From an uncultured Collinsella sp. (GTDB lineage Bacteria; Actinomycetota; Coriobacteriia; Coriobacteriales; Coriobacteriaceae), in contig CABUOA010000038.1 in the NCBI GenBank assembly GCA_902493145.1, positions 1-16,032 of the forward strand: a stretch of DNA of 16,032 bases, read 5' to 3'. The notes under the pieces are model-generated. The model had not been told where the DNA came from. It ran no database searches and worked only from the letters and a program-made list of their open reading frames with translations. The position numbers and the translations under genes are program-made. This document shows, in pieces, positions 7,415 through 14,078 of the stretch; within the stretch, counting starts at the first letter, position 1; the number at the start of each line of letters is the position of its first letter.

Positions 7415-7768
7415 GTGGGCGCTGTTGGCAGCATGGTGCAGGTGAATGTTCGCGTAGATCGCTCGGTTAAAGAGCGCGCCGAGGAAGCGCTGCAGCTTTC
7501 GGGCAGGTCACTGCCCGAGCTCATCAAAAAGGTCGTGGCCAAGGTCGCGCAGGGTGGTGGACAGTGTGAGGAAGTGCTGTCTGCCGTTGATGGCCGGCAA
7601 CAGACCGTCGCGCCCGATACTCCGTTCGCCGCATCATGGGCGGCGGCGGATCAGCTTTACGCGGACCTGGACATCGCTACGTCGCCCGTATCCGACGATC
7701 GCGATTGGGACACAATCTATTCCGAAGCCATGGACGAGCGCTATCGCCAAAAGGGGATGATCCTGTGA
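7415..7768 (+). CDS. RelB/DinJ-like antitoxin
   Basis: This 117-residue protein has an N-terminal ribbon-helix-helix type segment (about residues 8-45: VQVNVRVDRSVKERAEEALQ, then GRSLPELIKKVV), typical of RelB/DinJ antitoxins that dimerise and bind DNA. The acidic C-terminal part (DRDWDTIYSEAMDERY) would wrap around the toxin. The GTG at 7415 is preferred because AAGGGAG lies 10 nt upstream; an ATG at 7433 would give a product 6 residues shorter, starting MVQVNV. The stop overlaps the toxin start by four bases (GTGA), the usual arrangement for coupled TA genes, and a strong promoter with an operator stands upstream. RelB-type antitoxins normally pair with RelE-fold toxins, so pairing with a PIN toxin is a mixed combination. 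Confidence 0.85.
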   Translation: MGAVGSMVQVNVRVDRSVKERAEEALQLSGRSLPELIKKVVAKVAQGGGQCEEVLSAVDGRQQTVAPDTPFAASWAAADQLYADLDIATSPVSDDRDWDTIYSEAMDERYRQKGMIL

Positions 7769-8280
7769 GCGGGGCTCCCCTCAAAATAATGGTGGATGCC
7801 AACGTATGGGTCGATTCGTTTTGCGCCGACCACGCCGAGTCGCTTGCCGCGCGTGCGTTTATTGGGCGGGCGACGGAGGCGGGGGCATTGCTGTTCTTTC
7901 CGGTGCATATCGCCAAGGACGTACTGTATGTTGTACAGCACGAACTGAAGCGCAGCGTTCTTGCCAGCGGGGGAGCGCTCGACGAGGCATCTGCCCGCGC
8001 AATTGGCGATGCGGCGTTGGCGTTTGTTCGGAACATGACCGAAAACGCCACGGCCGTGGGTGCAGATGCGTCGGACCTTTGGCTGGCCGACAAATACTTA
8101 GCGCTCCATCGCGATTACGAGGACAACTTGGTGCTCGCCGCGTGCAAGCGCGCGCAGGTCGATTACTTGGTAACTAACGATCGCAAACTGCTCGAACATG
8201 CCGATCTTGCAGCAAAGACACCTCGTCAAATGATGCCGATTCTTGCTTTGGCCGAACGCGGCAGCGCGGCTATCGGTTGA
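7765..8280 (+). CDS. PIN-domain toxin (putative ribonuclease)
   Basis: This 171-residue protein has the PIN nuclease layout. An early acidic residue lies in MVDANVWVD (Asp11, with Asp15), an internal acidic pair in DYEDNLVLAAC (Glu119/Asp120), and a late acid in YLVTNDRKLL (Asp139), together able to coordinate Mg or Mn for RNA cleavage. PIN toxins of type II systems cleave RNA, often tRNA or rRNA; the target here is unknown. The GTG at 7765 overlaps the antitoxin stop codon and has AAGGGGA 7-13 nt upstream. A longer in-frame reading back to 7636 lies inside the antitoxin gene and is rejected. The catalytic residues appear intact, so the toxin should be functional if expressed without its antitoxin. 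Confidence 0.88.
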   Translation: MSGAPLKIMVDANVWVDSFCADHAESLAARAFIGRATEAGALLFFPVHIAKDVLYVVQHELKRSVLASGGALDEASARAIGDAALAFVRNMTENATAVGADASDLWLADKYLALHRDYEDNLVLAACKRAQVDYLVTNDRKLLEHADLAAKTPRQMMPILALAERGSAAIG

Positions 8281-8338
8281 CGCGAACTGCTTGCGGACCT
8301 CTTGGACGACGATGCGCCAAGGGACCCGCGTCTGCTAT

Positions 8339-8773
8339 TTACAAAAGCGCGGCCTTAATGGTGGAGCTTTCTGCGAGCTGCTCGGCTGCCTTTTCTTCGG
8401 AGCTGTCGAGTGCCGCCAGACTGCGGTAGACCCACTCGTTGACCTGGGTGTTCTTGACGCCTGCGGTCTGCATAAGGGCGCCTACCTCGCGGATTGCTGC
8501 GAGCAGATTGGCCTTGGGACCAGCGAGCTCGACCTCGATGCCGTGGTAGGCGGTCACGCCGCGGTTCTCGCTCACGTGGTCGATAAAGCCTTCGACGGTC
8601 TCAAGCTGCTGGGTGAGAGCTGCATCATCGTCAGCGTCCAGCGCAACAAGGGCGTTCGAAACCGTGAGGGCGGGATGTCCGCAGGGGACAAAGCCTTCGA
8701 TGACATCCATAGCTTCGGTAATGGTTGAGCCCAGGCCTGCGAGGGCATTGACGAGTTGCTGCTTGGTATCCAT
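8339..8773 (-). CDS. Hypothetical acidic alpha-helical protein
   Basis: I do not recognise this 144-residue protein. It has no signal peptide or membrane segment, is acidic and rich in Ala, Leu and Glu, and is likely all-helical. It carries a single Cys in the stretch GFVPCGHPALTVSNAL (about residues 27-42), and a central part, VTAYHGIEVELAGPKANLLAA. The start is supported by AAAGGA eight bases upstream of the ATG on the minus strand, and reading is open to the TAA stop. It is convergent with the PIN toxin (58 bp between stop codons) and divergent from tmRNA. A TATATT box at 8810-8815 on the minus strand could be its -10, but no convincing -35 is seen. It is credible as a gene because of its start context and lack of competing genes; its function is unknown. 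Confidence 0.75.
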   Translation of the reverse strand: MDTKQQLVNALAGLGSTITEAMDVIEGFVPCGHPALTVSNALVALDADDDAALTQQLETVEGFIDHVSENRGVTAYHGIEVELAGPKANLLAAIREVGALMQTAGVKNTQVNEWVYRSLAALDSSEEKAAEQLAESSTIKAALL

Positions 8774-9010
8774 AACGGTCCTTTCGACGGGTCAATGTTG
8801 CTTGGCGAAAATATACGTGACGCGATCGGTAACAAAAGTGCGAAGTGCGGCGCACATTGGGGTCTTCACAGCTCGTGCATAGAACAGCTGTCCGCTTTCA
8901 GAACGTGGTAAGATAACACTCCACAAGTGGGGCTCGCCCCGCATGTTCCTTGAAAAGTCGACGGTTGTCGGGTACTCGTGCCCAATGCCATCCAGACTTT
9001 CCCGACATTC

Positions 9011-9374
9011 GGGGGCGACTGGTTTCGACACGATAGCTCTGAGAGAGGAAGCAAGCCGAGGTCTCCTCGCCTCGTTAAACAGGGGTACCGTCAAATTGAA
9101 TTGACAACAACTCTTCTTTTGAGCCTATGGCTCTCGCTGCTTAATTTATAGCGGCGCGTCAACCCGGTGATTTCCCCGACACCGGCGCGACGTCATTTTA
9201 GGGGAATGCTCCTGCGCACGTAATCGGTATGGCGCGGGCTAAGACCGAACCGGTTAGGACGTCGCGAGCGTGTCGCTGCGCGCAAAGCGTCCGAGACTAA
9301 ACCAGCGACTGAGCTTGGAGATGCCAATCAGGGGGCTTTCGTGGACCGGAGTTCGATTCTCCGCGCCTCCACCA
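9011..9374 (+). ncRNA. ssrA: tmRNA (transfer-messenger RNA)
   Basis: The 5' end GGGGGCGACTGGTTTCGACA is the tmRNA hallmark. The 5' heptamer GGGGGCG (9011-9017) pairs with CGCCTCC (9364-9370) to form the acceptor stem with one G-U pair, and CCA is encoded at 9372-9374. The T-arm GGAGTTCGATTCTCC is clear at 9348-9362. The tag reading frame ends in GCT GCT TAA at 9136-9144 and reads DNNSSFEPMALAA from 9103; a preceding ATT (9100-9102) is the only other in-frame codon after a TGA. The tag ends in LAA like most bacterial tags. The RNA rescues stalled ribosomes together with SmpB and marks the product for proteolysis. Confidence 0.97.
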
Positions 9375-9382
9375 ATAGTTAC

Positions 9383-9420
9383 AGGCAGGTAGATACTTAT
9401 CTCTACCTGCCTTTTTATTT
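9383..9420 (+). terminator. tmRNA terminator
   Basis: A perfect 11-bp stem AGGCAGGTAGA (9383-9393) with TCTACCTGCCT (9402-9412) is followed by TTTTATTT. It begins nine bases after the tmRNA CCA end and is a clear rho-independent terminator. Confidence 0.92.
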
Positions 9421-9640
9421 CTAATTTGTACCGCGGAGAATCGAACTCTATGCAGGGCGCGGGCGTAAAGAAAACGCGTAAGCGTTTTTAGCCCGCGGGC
9501 GAGGACGCCGGCAGGCGGCCGAAGCCGGTGCGGATTTGCGAAGCAAATACGCGGATTCTCCGCGCAAAGCTTCAACCCTATGCAGATGCGATGCCGATCG
9601 GACTGCAGCCTGCCATGCCCCGCATCAACGTCGCCCCAGG
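9421..9640. repeat. Gene-free region with tmRNA T-arm copies and hairpins
   Basis: No gene is supported here. A 17-nt sequence at 9432-9448 (CGCGGAGAATCGAACTC) is the exact reverse complement of the tmRNA T-arm region 9349-9365. A 12-nt direct copy of tmRNA 9354-9365 (GATTCTCCGCGC) sits at 9554-9565. Hairpins are AAAACGC/GCGTTTT around 9471-9488 nested within GCGGGC/GCCCGC arms, and ATTTGC/GCAAAT around 9535-9549. The octamer CTATGCAG occurs beside both T-arm copies. This may be debris of an element that integrated at ssrA, or a palindromic intergenic repeat. Confidence 0.55.
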
Positions 9641-9812
9641 CGGAAAATCCATCCCAGAATTCCGGCTCAGACTGGGATGCGGTTTCCGGATGACGTTTCA
9701 AGCGGAAACTGCATCCCGGAATCGACGCTCGGAATGGGATTCATTTTCCGGAAGACGCCTCAAGCGGAAAGTTCATCCCGGAATCCGCGCTCAGACCGGG
9801 ACACACTTTCCG
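9641..9812. repeat. Three tandem 62-bp repeats with 48-nt stem-loops
   Basis: Units start at 9641, 9703 and 9765, exactly 62 bp apart. Each opens with a 48-nt hairpin bounded by invariant CGGAAA and TTTCCG arms (9641-9688, 9703-9750, 9765-9812). A variable 3x3 interior loop follows, then CATCCC opposite GGGATG in unit 1, degrading to GGGATT and GGGACA in units 2 and 3. The 18-nt loop has a consensus near GAATCCGCGCTCAGA. Units 1 and 2 are joined to the next by 14-nt linkers GATGACGTTTCAAG and GAAGACGCCTCAAG. No coding frame explains the spacing. The unit resembles a REP-like or RNA-forming intergenic repeat. Confidence 0.8.
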
Positions 9813-9898
9813 CTTCACCTGCCGCCTCGAAAAACCTATGCGCCCTCCATTCCAAAACTGGGTAGAAGAAAGTCAAAACGCAATCGCAGGAGGTCAAT

Positions 9899-10777
9899 AT
9901 GACTGCAGAAGATAAGGCAAAGAACGCCGGCAAGGTCGCGCTCGTCTTGGAGGGTGGCAGTTTTCGTGGGCAGTTTACCGCCGGCGTGCTCGACGTTCTC
10001 ATGGAGGCCGGTGTCGAAATTCCGGCAGTGTACGGCGTCTCGGCCGGTGCGCTCAATGGCGTCAACTACAAGTCGCACCAGATCGGTCGCACCAACCGAG
10101 TCAATTTGACCTTCTGCAACGACAGCCGCTACATGGGCGCCGCGTCGTTTGCGTCCACGGGTTCCATCGTGGGTTACGACTTTATCTTCAACGACGTCCA
10201 GGACCGCCTGGATCCTTTTGATAACGAGACGTTCGACGCGAGCCCCATCGAGATGTACGCCGTCGCGACGGACATGCTCTTTGGAACCGCCACGTACCTC
10301 CCGGTCAAAAGCGCCGTGCTCGATCTCGACGCCGTGCGCGCCTCGACCTCGCTGCCGCTGGTGACGCCGCCGGTCGAGATTGACGGGCACAAATACGTCG
10401 ACGGCGGTGTAGCCGATTCGGTCCCTATCGAGCATGTGCTGGAGGAGGCCGGTTTTGACCGTGCGGTCGTCATTGTCACGCAGGACCGCTCGTACGAGAA
10501 AAAGCCCTACGAGTTTATGCCCGCCGCACGCGCCCGCTATGCCGACTACCCCTACCTGCTCGAGGCTATCGAGACGCGCCACGACCGCTACAACATTCAG
10601 CGCATGCACCTGTGGCAGTATGAGCGCGAGGGCCGTGCACTGGTCGTTGCTCCGCAAAAGCCGGTCGAGGTCGGCCATGTCGAGCACGATCCGGCAAAGC
10701 TTTTGGACCTGTATATCCAGGGCCGTCAGGAGGCAAAGCGCCTGCTCGCGGAAATCCAGGAGTTTGTTGAGCGCTAG
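9899..10777 (+). CDS. Patatin-like phospholipase family protein
   Basis: This 292-residue protein shows the patatin Ser-Asp catalytic dyad. The glycine-rich oxyanion loop is EGGSFRG (18-24), the nucleophile Ser48 is in GVSAG (46-50), and the partner Asp168 is in DGGVADSVP. This architecture predicts hydrolysis of lipid acyl esters. It has no signal peptide, so it is presumably cytoplasmic or membrane-associated; it resembles the short bacterial RssA/YjjU-like patatins rather than secreted ExoU-type effectors. The ATG at 9899 has a strong AGGAGGT (9888-9894) four bases upstream. It stands alone between the tandem-repeat region and the rplM promoter and is probably monocistronic. The natural substrate is unknown. 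Confidence 0.92.
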   Translation: MTAEDKAKNAGKVALVLEGGSFRGQFTAGVLDVLMEAGVEIPAVYGVSAGALNGVNYKSHQIGRTNRVNLTFCNDSRYMGAASFASTGSIVGYDFIFNDVQDRLDPFDNETFDASPIEMYAVATDMLFGTATYLPVKSAVLDLDAVRASTSLPLVTPPVEIDGHKYVDGGVADSVPIEHVLEEAGFDRAVVIVTQDRSYEKKPYEFMPAARARYADYPYLLEAIETRHDRYNIQRMHLWQYEREGRALVVAPQKPVEVGHVEHDPAKLLDLYIQGRQEAKRLLAEIQEFVER

Positions 10778-10840
10778 CGCTGCAACGTCACGGCTCGTGG
10801 ATGACATGTGCAGAAACTCTGGTCGGAGCCAAAATACCTG

Positions 10841-10868
10841 TTGACTCGTACGGCGAGCGGGGTAATAT
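10841..10868 (+). promoter_or_regulatory. Promoter of rplM-rpsI
   Basis: TTGACT (10841-10846) and TAATAT (10863-10868) are separated by 16 bp and both fit the housekeeping consensus well. The transcript would have a leader of about 60 nt before the rplM start. Confidence 0.75.
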
Positions 10869-10874
10869 GGACGG

Positions 10875-10906
10875 GTTACTTGCAGAGCCCCGTGAATCTC
10901 TGTAAC
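10875..10906 (+). promoter_or_regulatory. Leader hairpin before rplM
   Basis: CAGAG (10883-10887) pairs with CTCTG (10898-10902), and GTTA (10875-10878) pairs with TAAC (10903-10906), leaving a four-base bulge. The hairpin starts at the probable transcript 5' end and lies 14 bp before GGAGGAG. L13-binding leaders are known in Firmicutes, so an autoregulatory site is possible, but I cannot match it to a defined family. Confidence 0.4.
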
Positions 10907-10934
10907 AACACGTACTGTACATGGAGGAGTCTAA

Positions 10935-11378
10935 GTGATTTCGAAATCGACTCACTACGCCAAGCAGGGCGAGGTCCAGCGCAACTGGGTTCTCGTCGAC
11001 GCCGATGGTGCTGTCCTGGGCCGTCTTGCCACCCAGATCGCAATGATCCTGCGCGGTAAGAACAAGCCCCAGTTCACGCCCAACAGCGACTGCGGCGACT
11101 TCGTTGTCGTCATCAACGCCGATAAGGTCCAGCTTACCGGTAACAAGGCCGACACGAAGACCTATTATCGCCACAGCGGCTACAACGGCGGCCTCAAGGC
11201 TGAGAGCTTCCGCCAGGCTATGGAGAAGCACCCGGAGAAGGTCATCGAGCGCGCCGTTCGCGGTATGCTGCCCAAGACCACCCTCGGCCGTGCCCAGATG
11301 ACCAAGCTTAAGGTCTACGCTGGTGCCGAGCATCCGCATGCTGCCCAGAACCCCACGAAGATTGAGCTGGAGGCTTAA
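10935..11378 (+). CDS. rplM: Large ribosomal subunit protein uL13
   Basis: The 147-residue product aligns throughout with bacterial L13: RNWVLVDADGAVLGRLATQIA near the N-terminus, the conserved TGNKADTKTYYRHSGYNGGLK centre, and the C-terminal RAVRGMLPKTTLGRAQMTKLKVYAGAEHPHAAQNP. L13 is an early assembly protein of the 50S subunit that binds 23S rRNA. The start is GTG at 10935, preceded by GGAGGAG at 10923-10929; no in-frame ATG gives the full N-terminus. Two bases separate it from rpsI, the near-universal bacterial arrangement. A consensus promoter and a possible leader hairpin lie upstream. Confidence 0.98.
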   Translation: MISKSTHYAKQGEVQRNWVLVDADGAVLGRLATQIAMILRGKNKPQFTPNSDCGDFVVVINADKVQLTGNKADTKTYYRHSGYNGGLKAESFRQAMEKHPEKVIERAVRGMLPKTTLGRAQMTKLKVYAGAEHPHAAQNPTKIELEA

Positions 11379-11380
11379 AG

Positions 11381-11776
<396 letters not shown>

Positions 11777-11806
11777 GGTTTTATCTCCTTTCGAGATACA
11801 ATGTAC

Positions 11807-11850
11807 AAGCGGGGCCTGCCGATTCCTCGGCGGGTCCCGCTTTTCTTTTT
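11807..11850 (+). terminator. Terminator of rplM-rpsI
   Basis: AAGCGGG (11807-11813) pairs with CCCGCTT (11836-11842). The stem continues inward through GCC/GGC-type pairs to a short loop around ATTCC, and is followed by TTCTTTTT. It is a strong rho-independent terminator. A smaller hairpin, TATCTC/GAGATA, lies just before it. Confidence 0.9.
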
Positions 11851-11899
11851 CGACTAGAGCGGGCGGTTGCATATCGCCTGCTAGGGAAGGAGCGATCCT

Positions 11900-13237
11900 A
11901 TGCCCCAGAACATCTTCGGTACCGACGGCGTCCGTGGCGTCGCCAATGCCGACCTCTCGTGCGACCTCGCGTTTCGCCTGGGCCGCGCGGCGACCAAGTT
12001 CCTTGGCCCGGATATCTGTGTCGGCCGCGACACGCGTCTTTCGGGCACCATGCTCGAGAGCGCTCTGACCGCTGGCATCATGGCCGAGGGCGGTCGTCCG
12101 CACTGCTGCGGCGTCATCCCCACGCCTGCCGTGGCGCTGCTCACCGTCCAGAACGAGCTCGACGGCGGTATCGTCATCTCTGCTTCGCATAATCCGCCGG
12201 AGTTCAACGGCATCAAGTTCTTTAGCCGCAAGGGCATGAAGCTTCCCGATGCTGTCGAGGAAGAGATCAGCGCCTGGGTCATGTCCGAGGAAGCCATGGC
12301 TGCCGACACGCTGCCGACCGGTGCCGGCGTGGGCCACATCATCAAGATGAAGGACGCTCGCAAGGCATACGTCGACCACGCCATCGATACGCTCGATGGT
12401 CTGAGGCTCGATGGCCTGGTCGTTGCCGTCGACTGCGGCCATGGCGCCTCTTGCCAGACCACGCCCGCCGCGCTGCAGCGCCTGGGTGCCACGGTCCATG
12501 CCATCAACACCGATTACTGTGGCACTGACATTAACGTTGAGTGCGGCTCTACTCACCTTGAGCCCCTGCGCGAGCTCGTGCTGCGCACCCACGCCGATAT
12601 CGGCCTAGCCCACGACGGCGACGCCGACCGCGTACTGTTCGTGGACAGCGAGGGCAATGAGATCGACGGTGACTACATCCTGGCTATCTGCGGTTCTGAC
12701 CTCGCCGCCCGCGGCAAGCTCGCCAACTCCGAGATCGTCTCGACCGTCATGTGCAACCTGGGCTTCTCCATCGCTATGAAGGAGCAGGGCTTCGAGATGG
12801 TTCAGACCGCCGTGGGCGATCGCTACGTTCTGGAGCGTATGCTCGCGGATGGCGCCGTCATCGGCGGCGAGCAGTCCGGCCACATCATCTTCCTGGAGCA
12901 CAACACCACCGGTGACGGTCTGGTGACGGCTCTGCAGCTGCTGGCCGTGCTCAAGCGCACCGGTCGTACCCTCACCGATCTTGCCGGCATCATGAAGAAG
13001 TACCCGCAGGTGCTCGTCAACGTGCATTCCGACAACAAGGCTGGTCTGGACGATTGCCAGCCCATCTGGGATGCCGTCGCTGCTGCCGAGAAGGAACTTG
13101 ACGGCCGCGGTCGCATTCTGGTGCGTCCGAGCGGTACCGAGCCGCTGGTCCGCGTTATGGCCGAGGCCGAGACGCACGAGCTGACCCAGCGCGTTGTCGA
13201 CGACATCGTCGAGGTTGTCAAGCGCGAACTTCCCTAA
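11900..13237 (+). CDS. glmM: Phosphoglucosamine mutase
   Basis: GlmM interconverts glucosamine-6-phosphate and glucosamine-1-phosphate, committing amino sugar to UDP-GlcNAc and peptidoglycan. The 445-residue length is typical. All four alpha-D-phosphohexomutase signatures are present: FGTDGVRG (6-13), the phosphoserine loop ISASHNPP with Ser96, the Mg-binding DGDADR (239-244), the sugar-binding GGEQSGH (322-328) and the phosphate-binding RPSGTEP (409-415). GEQSGH distinguishes GlmM from other mutases. The ATG at 11900 has GGAAGGAG upstream. It follows the rpsI terminator, so it has its own promoter, which I could not place with confidence in the 49-bp gap. The downstream EIIA and nagB genes suggest an amino-sugar cluster. 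Confidence 0.97.
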   Translation: MPQNIFGTDGVRGVANADLSCDLAFRLGRAATKFLGPDICVGRDTRLSGTMLESALTAGIMAEGGRPHCCGVIPTPAVALLTVQNELDGGIVISASHNPPEFNGIKFFSRKGMKLPDAVEEEISAWVMSEEAMAADTLPTGAGVGHIIKMKDARKAYVDHAIDTLDGLRLDGLVVAVDCGHGASCQTTPAALQRLGATVHAINTDYCGTDINVECGSTHLEPLRELVLRTHADIGLAHDGDADRVLFVDSEGNEIDGDYILAICGSDLAARGKLANSEIVSTVMCNLGFSIAMKEQGFEMVQTAVGDRYVLERMLADGAVIGGEQSGHIIFLEHNTTGDGLVTALQLLAVLKRTGRTLTDLAGIMKKYPQVLVNVHSDNKAGLDDCQPIWDAVAAAEKELDGRGRILVRPSGTEPLVRVMAEAETHELTQRVVDDIVEVVKRELP

Positions 13238-13267
13238 TGGTCAAAAACGAGTGCCAAGTGGTAAACT
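13238..13267 (+). promoter_or_regulatory. Possible promoter of the EIIA gene
   Basis: TGGTCA (13238-13243) and TAAACT (13262-13267) with an 18-bp spacer lie directly after the glmM stop. Both boxes are imperfect, so this is a weak candidate; read-through from glmM is the alternative. Confidence 0.3.
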
Positions 13268-13308
13268 GTTAAGGCTATTGTGGTCGATTGGTATGTCCGA
13301 GGGGGAGC

Positions 13309-13806
13309 ATGTTCACTAAAGTCCTAAGGTCTTTTGGTATGCGTGGTCGAGTCCTTACGCTGGATGCTCCCATCTCGGGCGACGTCATTCCGCTTTCCGA
13401 GGTAAACGACCAGACATTTGCCACCGGCCTTTTGGGCCAGGGCGTGGCGATTCAGCCTACCGGCACGCGTGTGATTGCACCGGCTGATGCCAAGGTCGAG
13501 GCCATTTTTCCCACGGGACACGCTGTTGCGCTTAACACGGTCGATGGCTTGGACGTGCTCATCCACGTTGGTTTGGACACTGTTCGGCTTGAGGGCAAGC
13601 ACTTTGCCGTACATGCGCAAGTGGGCGACATCGTCCATAAGGGCGATGTGCTCATTGAGTTCGATCGCGAGGCAATTGCTGCCGAGGGCTACGATGTGAC
13701 GGTTCCCATCTTGGTGTGCAACTCTGTTGAGTTCTCGAGCATCAAGGGCTCCGTTGGCGTGCATGTCGAAGAGATGGACCAGCTCATCGTTGCTCGCGAG
13801 CGCTAG
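13309..13806 (+). CDS. Stand-alone PTS EIIA, glucose/Crr type
   Basis: This 165-residue single-domain EIIA accepts phosphate from HPr and passes it to a sugar-specific EIIB. The conserved histidines are His71 in PTGHAV and the phosphorylated His86 in LIHVGLDTV, and the barrel signature APADAKVEAIFPTGHAVAL is clear. The ATG at 13309 follows GAGGGGGAG; seven codons of in-frame extension upstream lack support. There is no EIIB or EIIC domain and none is encoded nearby, so it must serve permeases elsewhere, for example glucose or N-acetylglucosamine transporters lacking their own EIIA. The placement between glmM and nagB favours amino-sugar uptake. Crr-type EIIA proteins can also regulate other transporters; whether this one does is unknown. 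Confidence 0.94.
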   Translation: MFTKVLRSFGMRGRVLTLDAPISGDVIPLSEVNDQTFATGLLGQGVAIQPTGTRVIAPADAKVEAIFPTGHAVALNTVDGLDVLIHVGLDTVRLEGKHFAVHAQVGDIVHKGDVLIEFDREAIAAEGYDVTVPILVCNSVEFSSIKGSVGVHVEEMDQLIVARER

Positions 13807-13828
13807 CAAGTGCACGTGGCCATTAGCC

Positions 13829-14078
13829 TACAATTTAAACACGTTTACGGAGGGCGCCCTTGAAAGAGGACGCCCTCCGTGGCAAGATGGGATTTGTCCG
13901 AAGCTAAAAGGCTTCGGGTCACCGTGGACGGGCAGGGGCCTCGACGCGGCTAGACACGAGACACATACATTACGCGACCTCGCCCTGGTGGCCGCACACG
14001 TTGGTTGCGGCCGACGCGGGCCGCGGGCAAGTGCTTGTAAGGGGAGCCTTGCCTCTCTTGTACGAGAAAGGACGCGTA
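13829..14078 (+). promoter_or_regulatory. Candidate promoter and structured leader of nagB
   Basis: A TACAAT -10-like box (13829-13834) without a clear -35 precedes a hairpin-rich stretch running to nagB. Perfect stems are ACGGAGGGCG (13847-13856) with CGCCCTCCGT (13871-13880), CCGAAGC (13898-13904) with GCTTCGG (13911-13917), and GGCCGCA (13990-13996) with TGCGGCC (14006-14012). A further GGCAAG/CTTGCC pair lies near 14027-14053. None is followed by a T-run, so these are not ordinary terminators. The leader of about 240 nt ends at GAAAGGA, the nagB ribosome binding site. I cannot assign it to a known riboswitch; a metabolite-sensing leader or an independent small RNA are both possible. Confidence 0.5.

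Noticed and set aside
8792..9094. 100-residue open frame on the minus strand
   Set aside because: It overlaps the 5' part of tmRNA and lacks a domain or ribosome binding site.
9641..9812. CRISPR array
   Set aside because: Only three diverged units with 14-nt linkers and repeats longer than the linkers; no unique spacers and no cas genes in the window.
13841..14078. T-box or glmS ribozyme before nagB
   Set aside because: GGTGGCCGC near 13987 superficially recalls the T-box bulge GGTGGNACCGCG, but the ACCGCG part and an antiterminator/terminator pair are missing; no glmS ribozyme core is visible.
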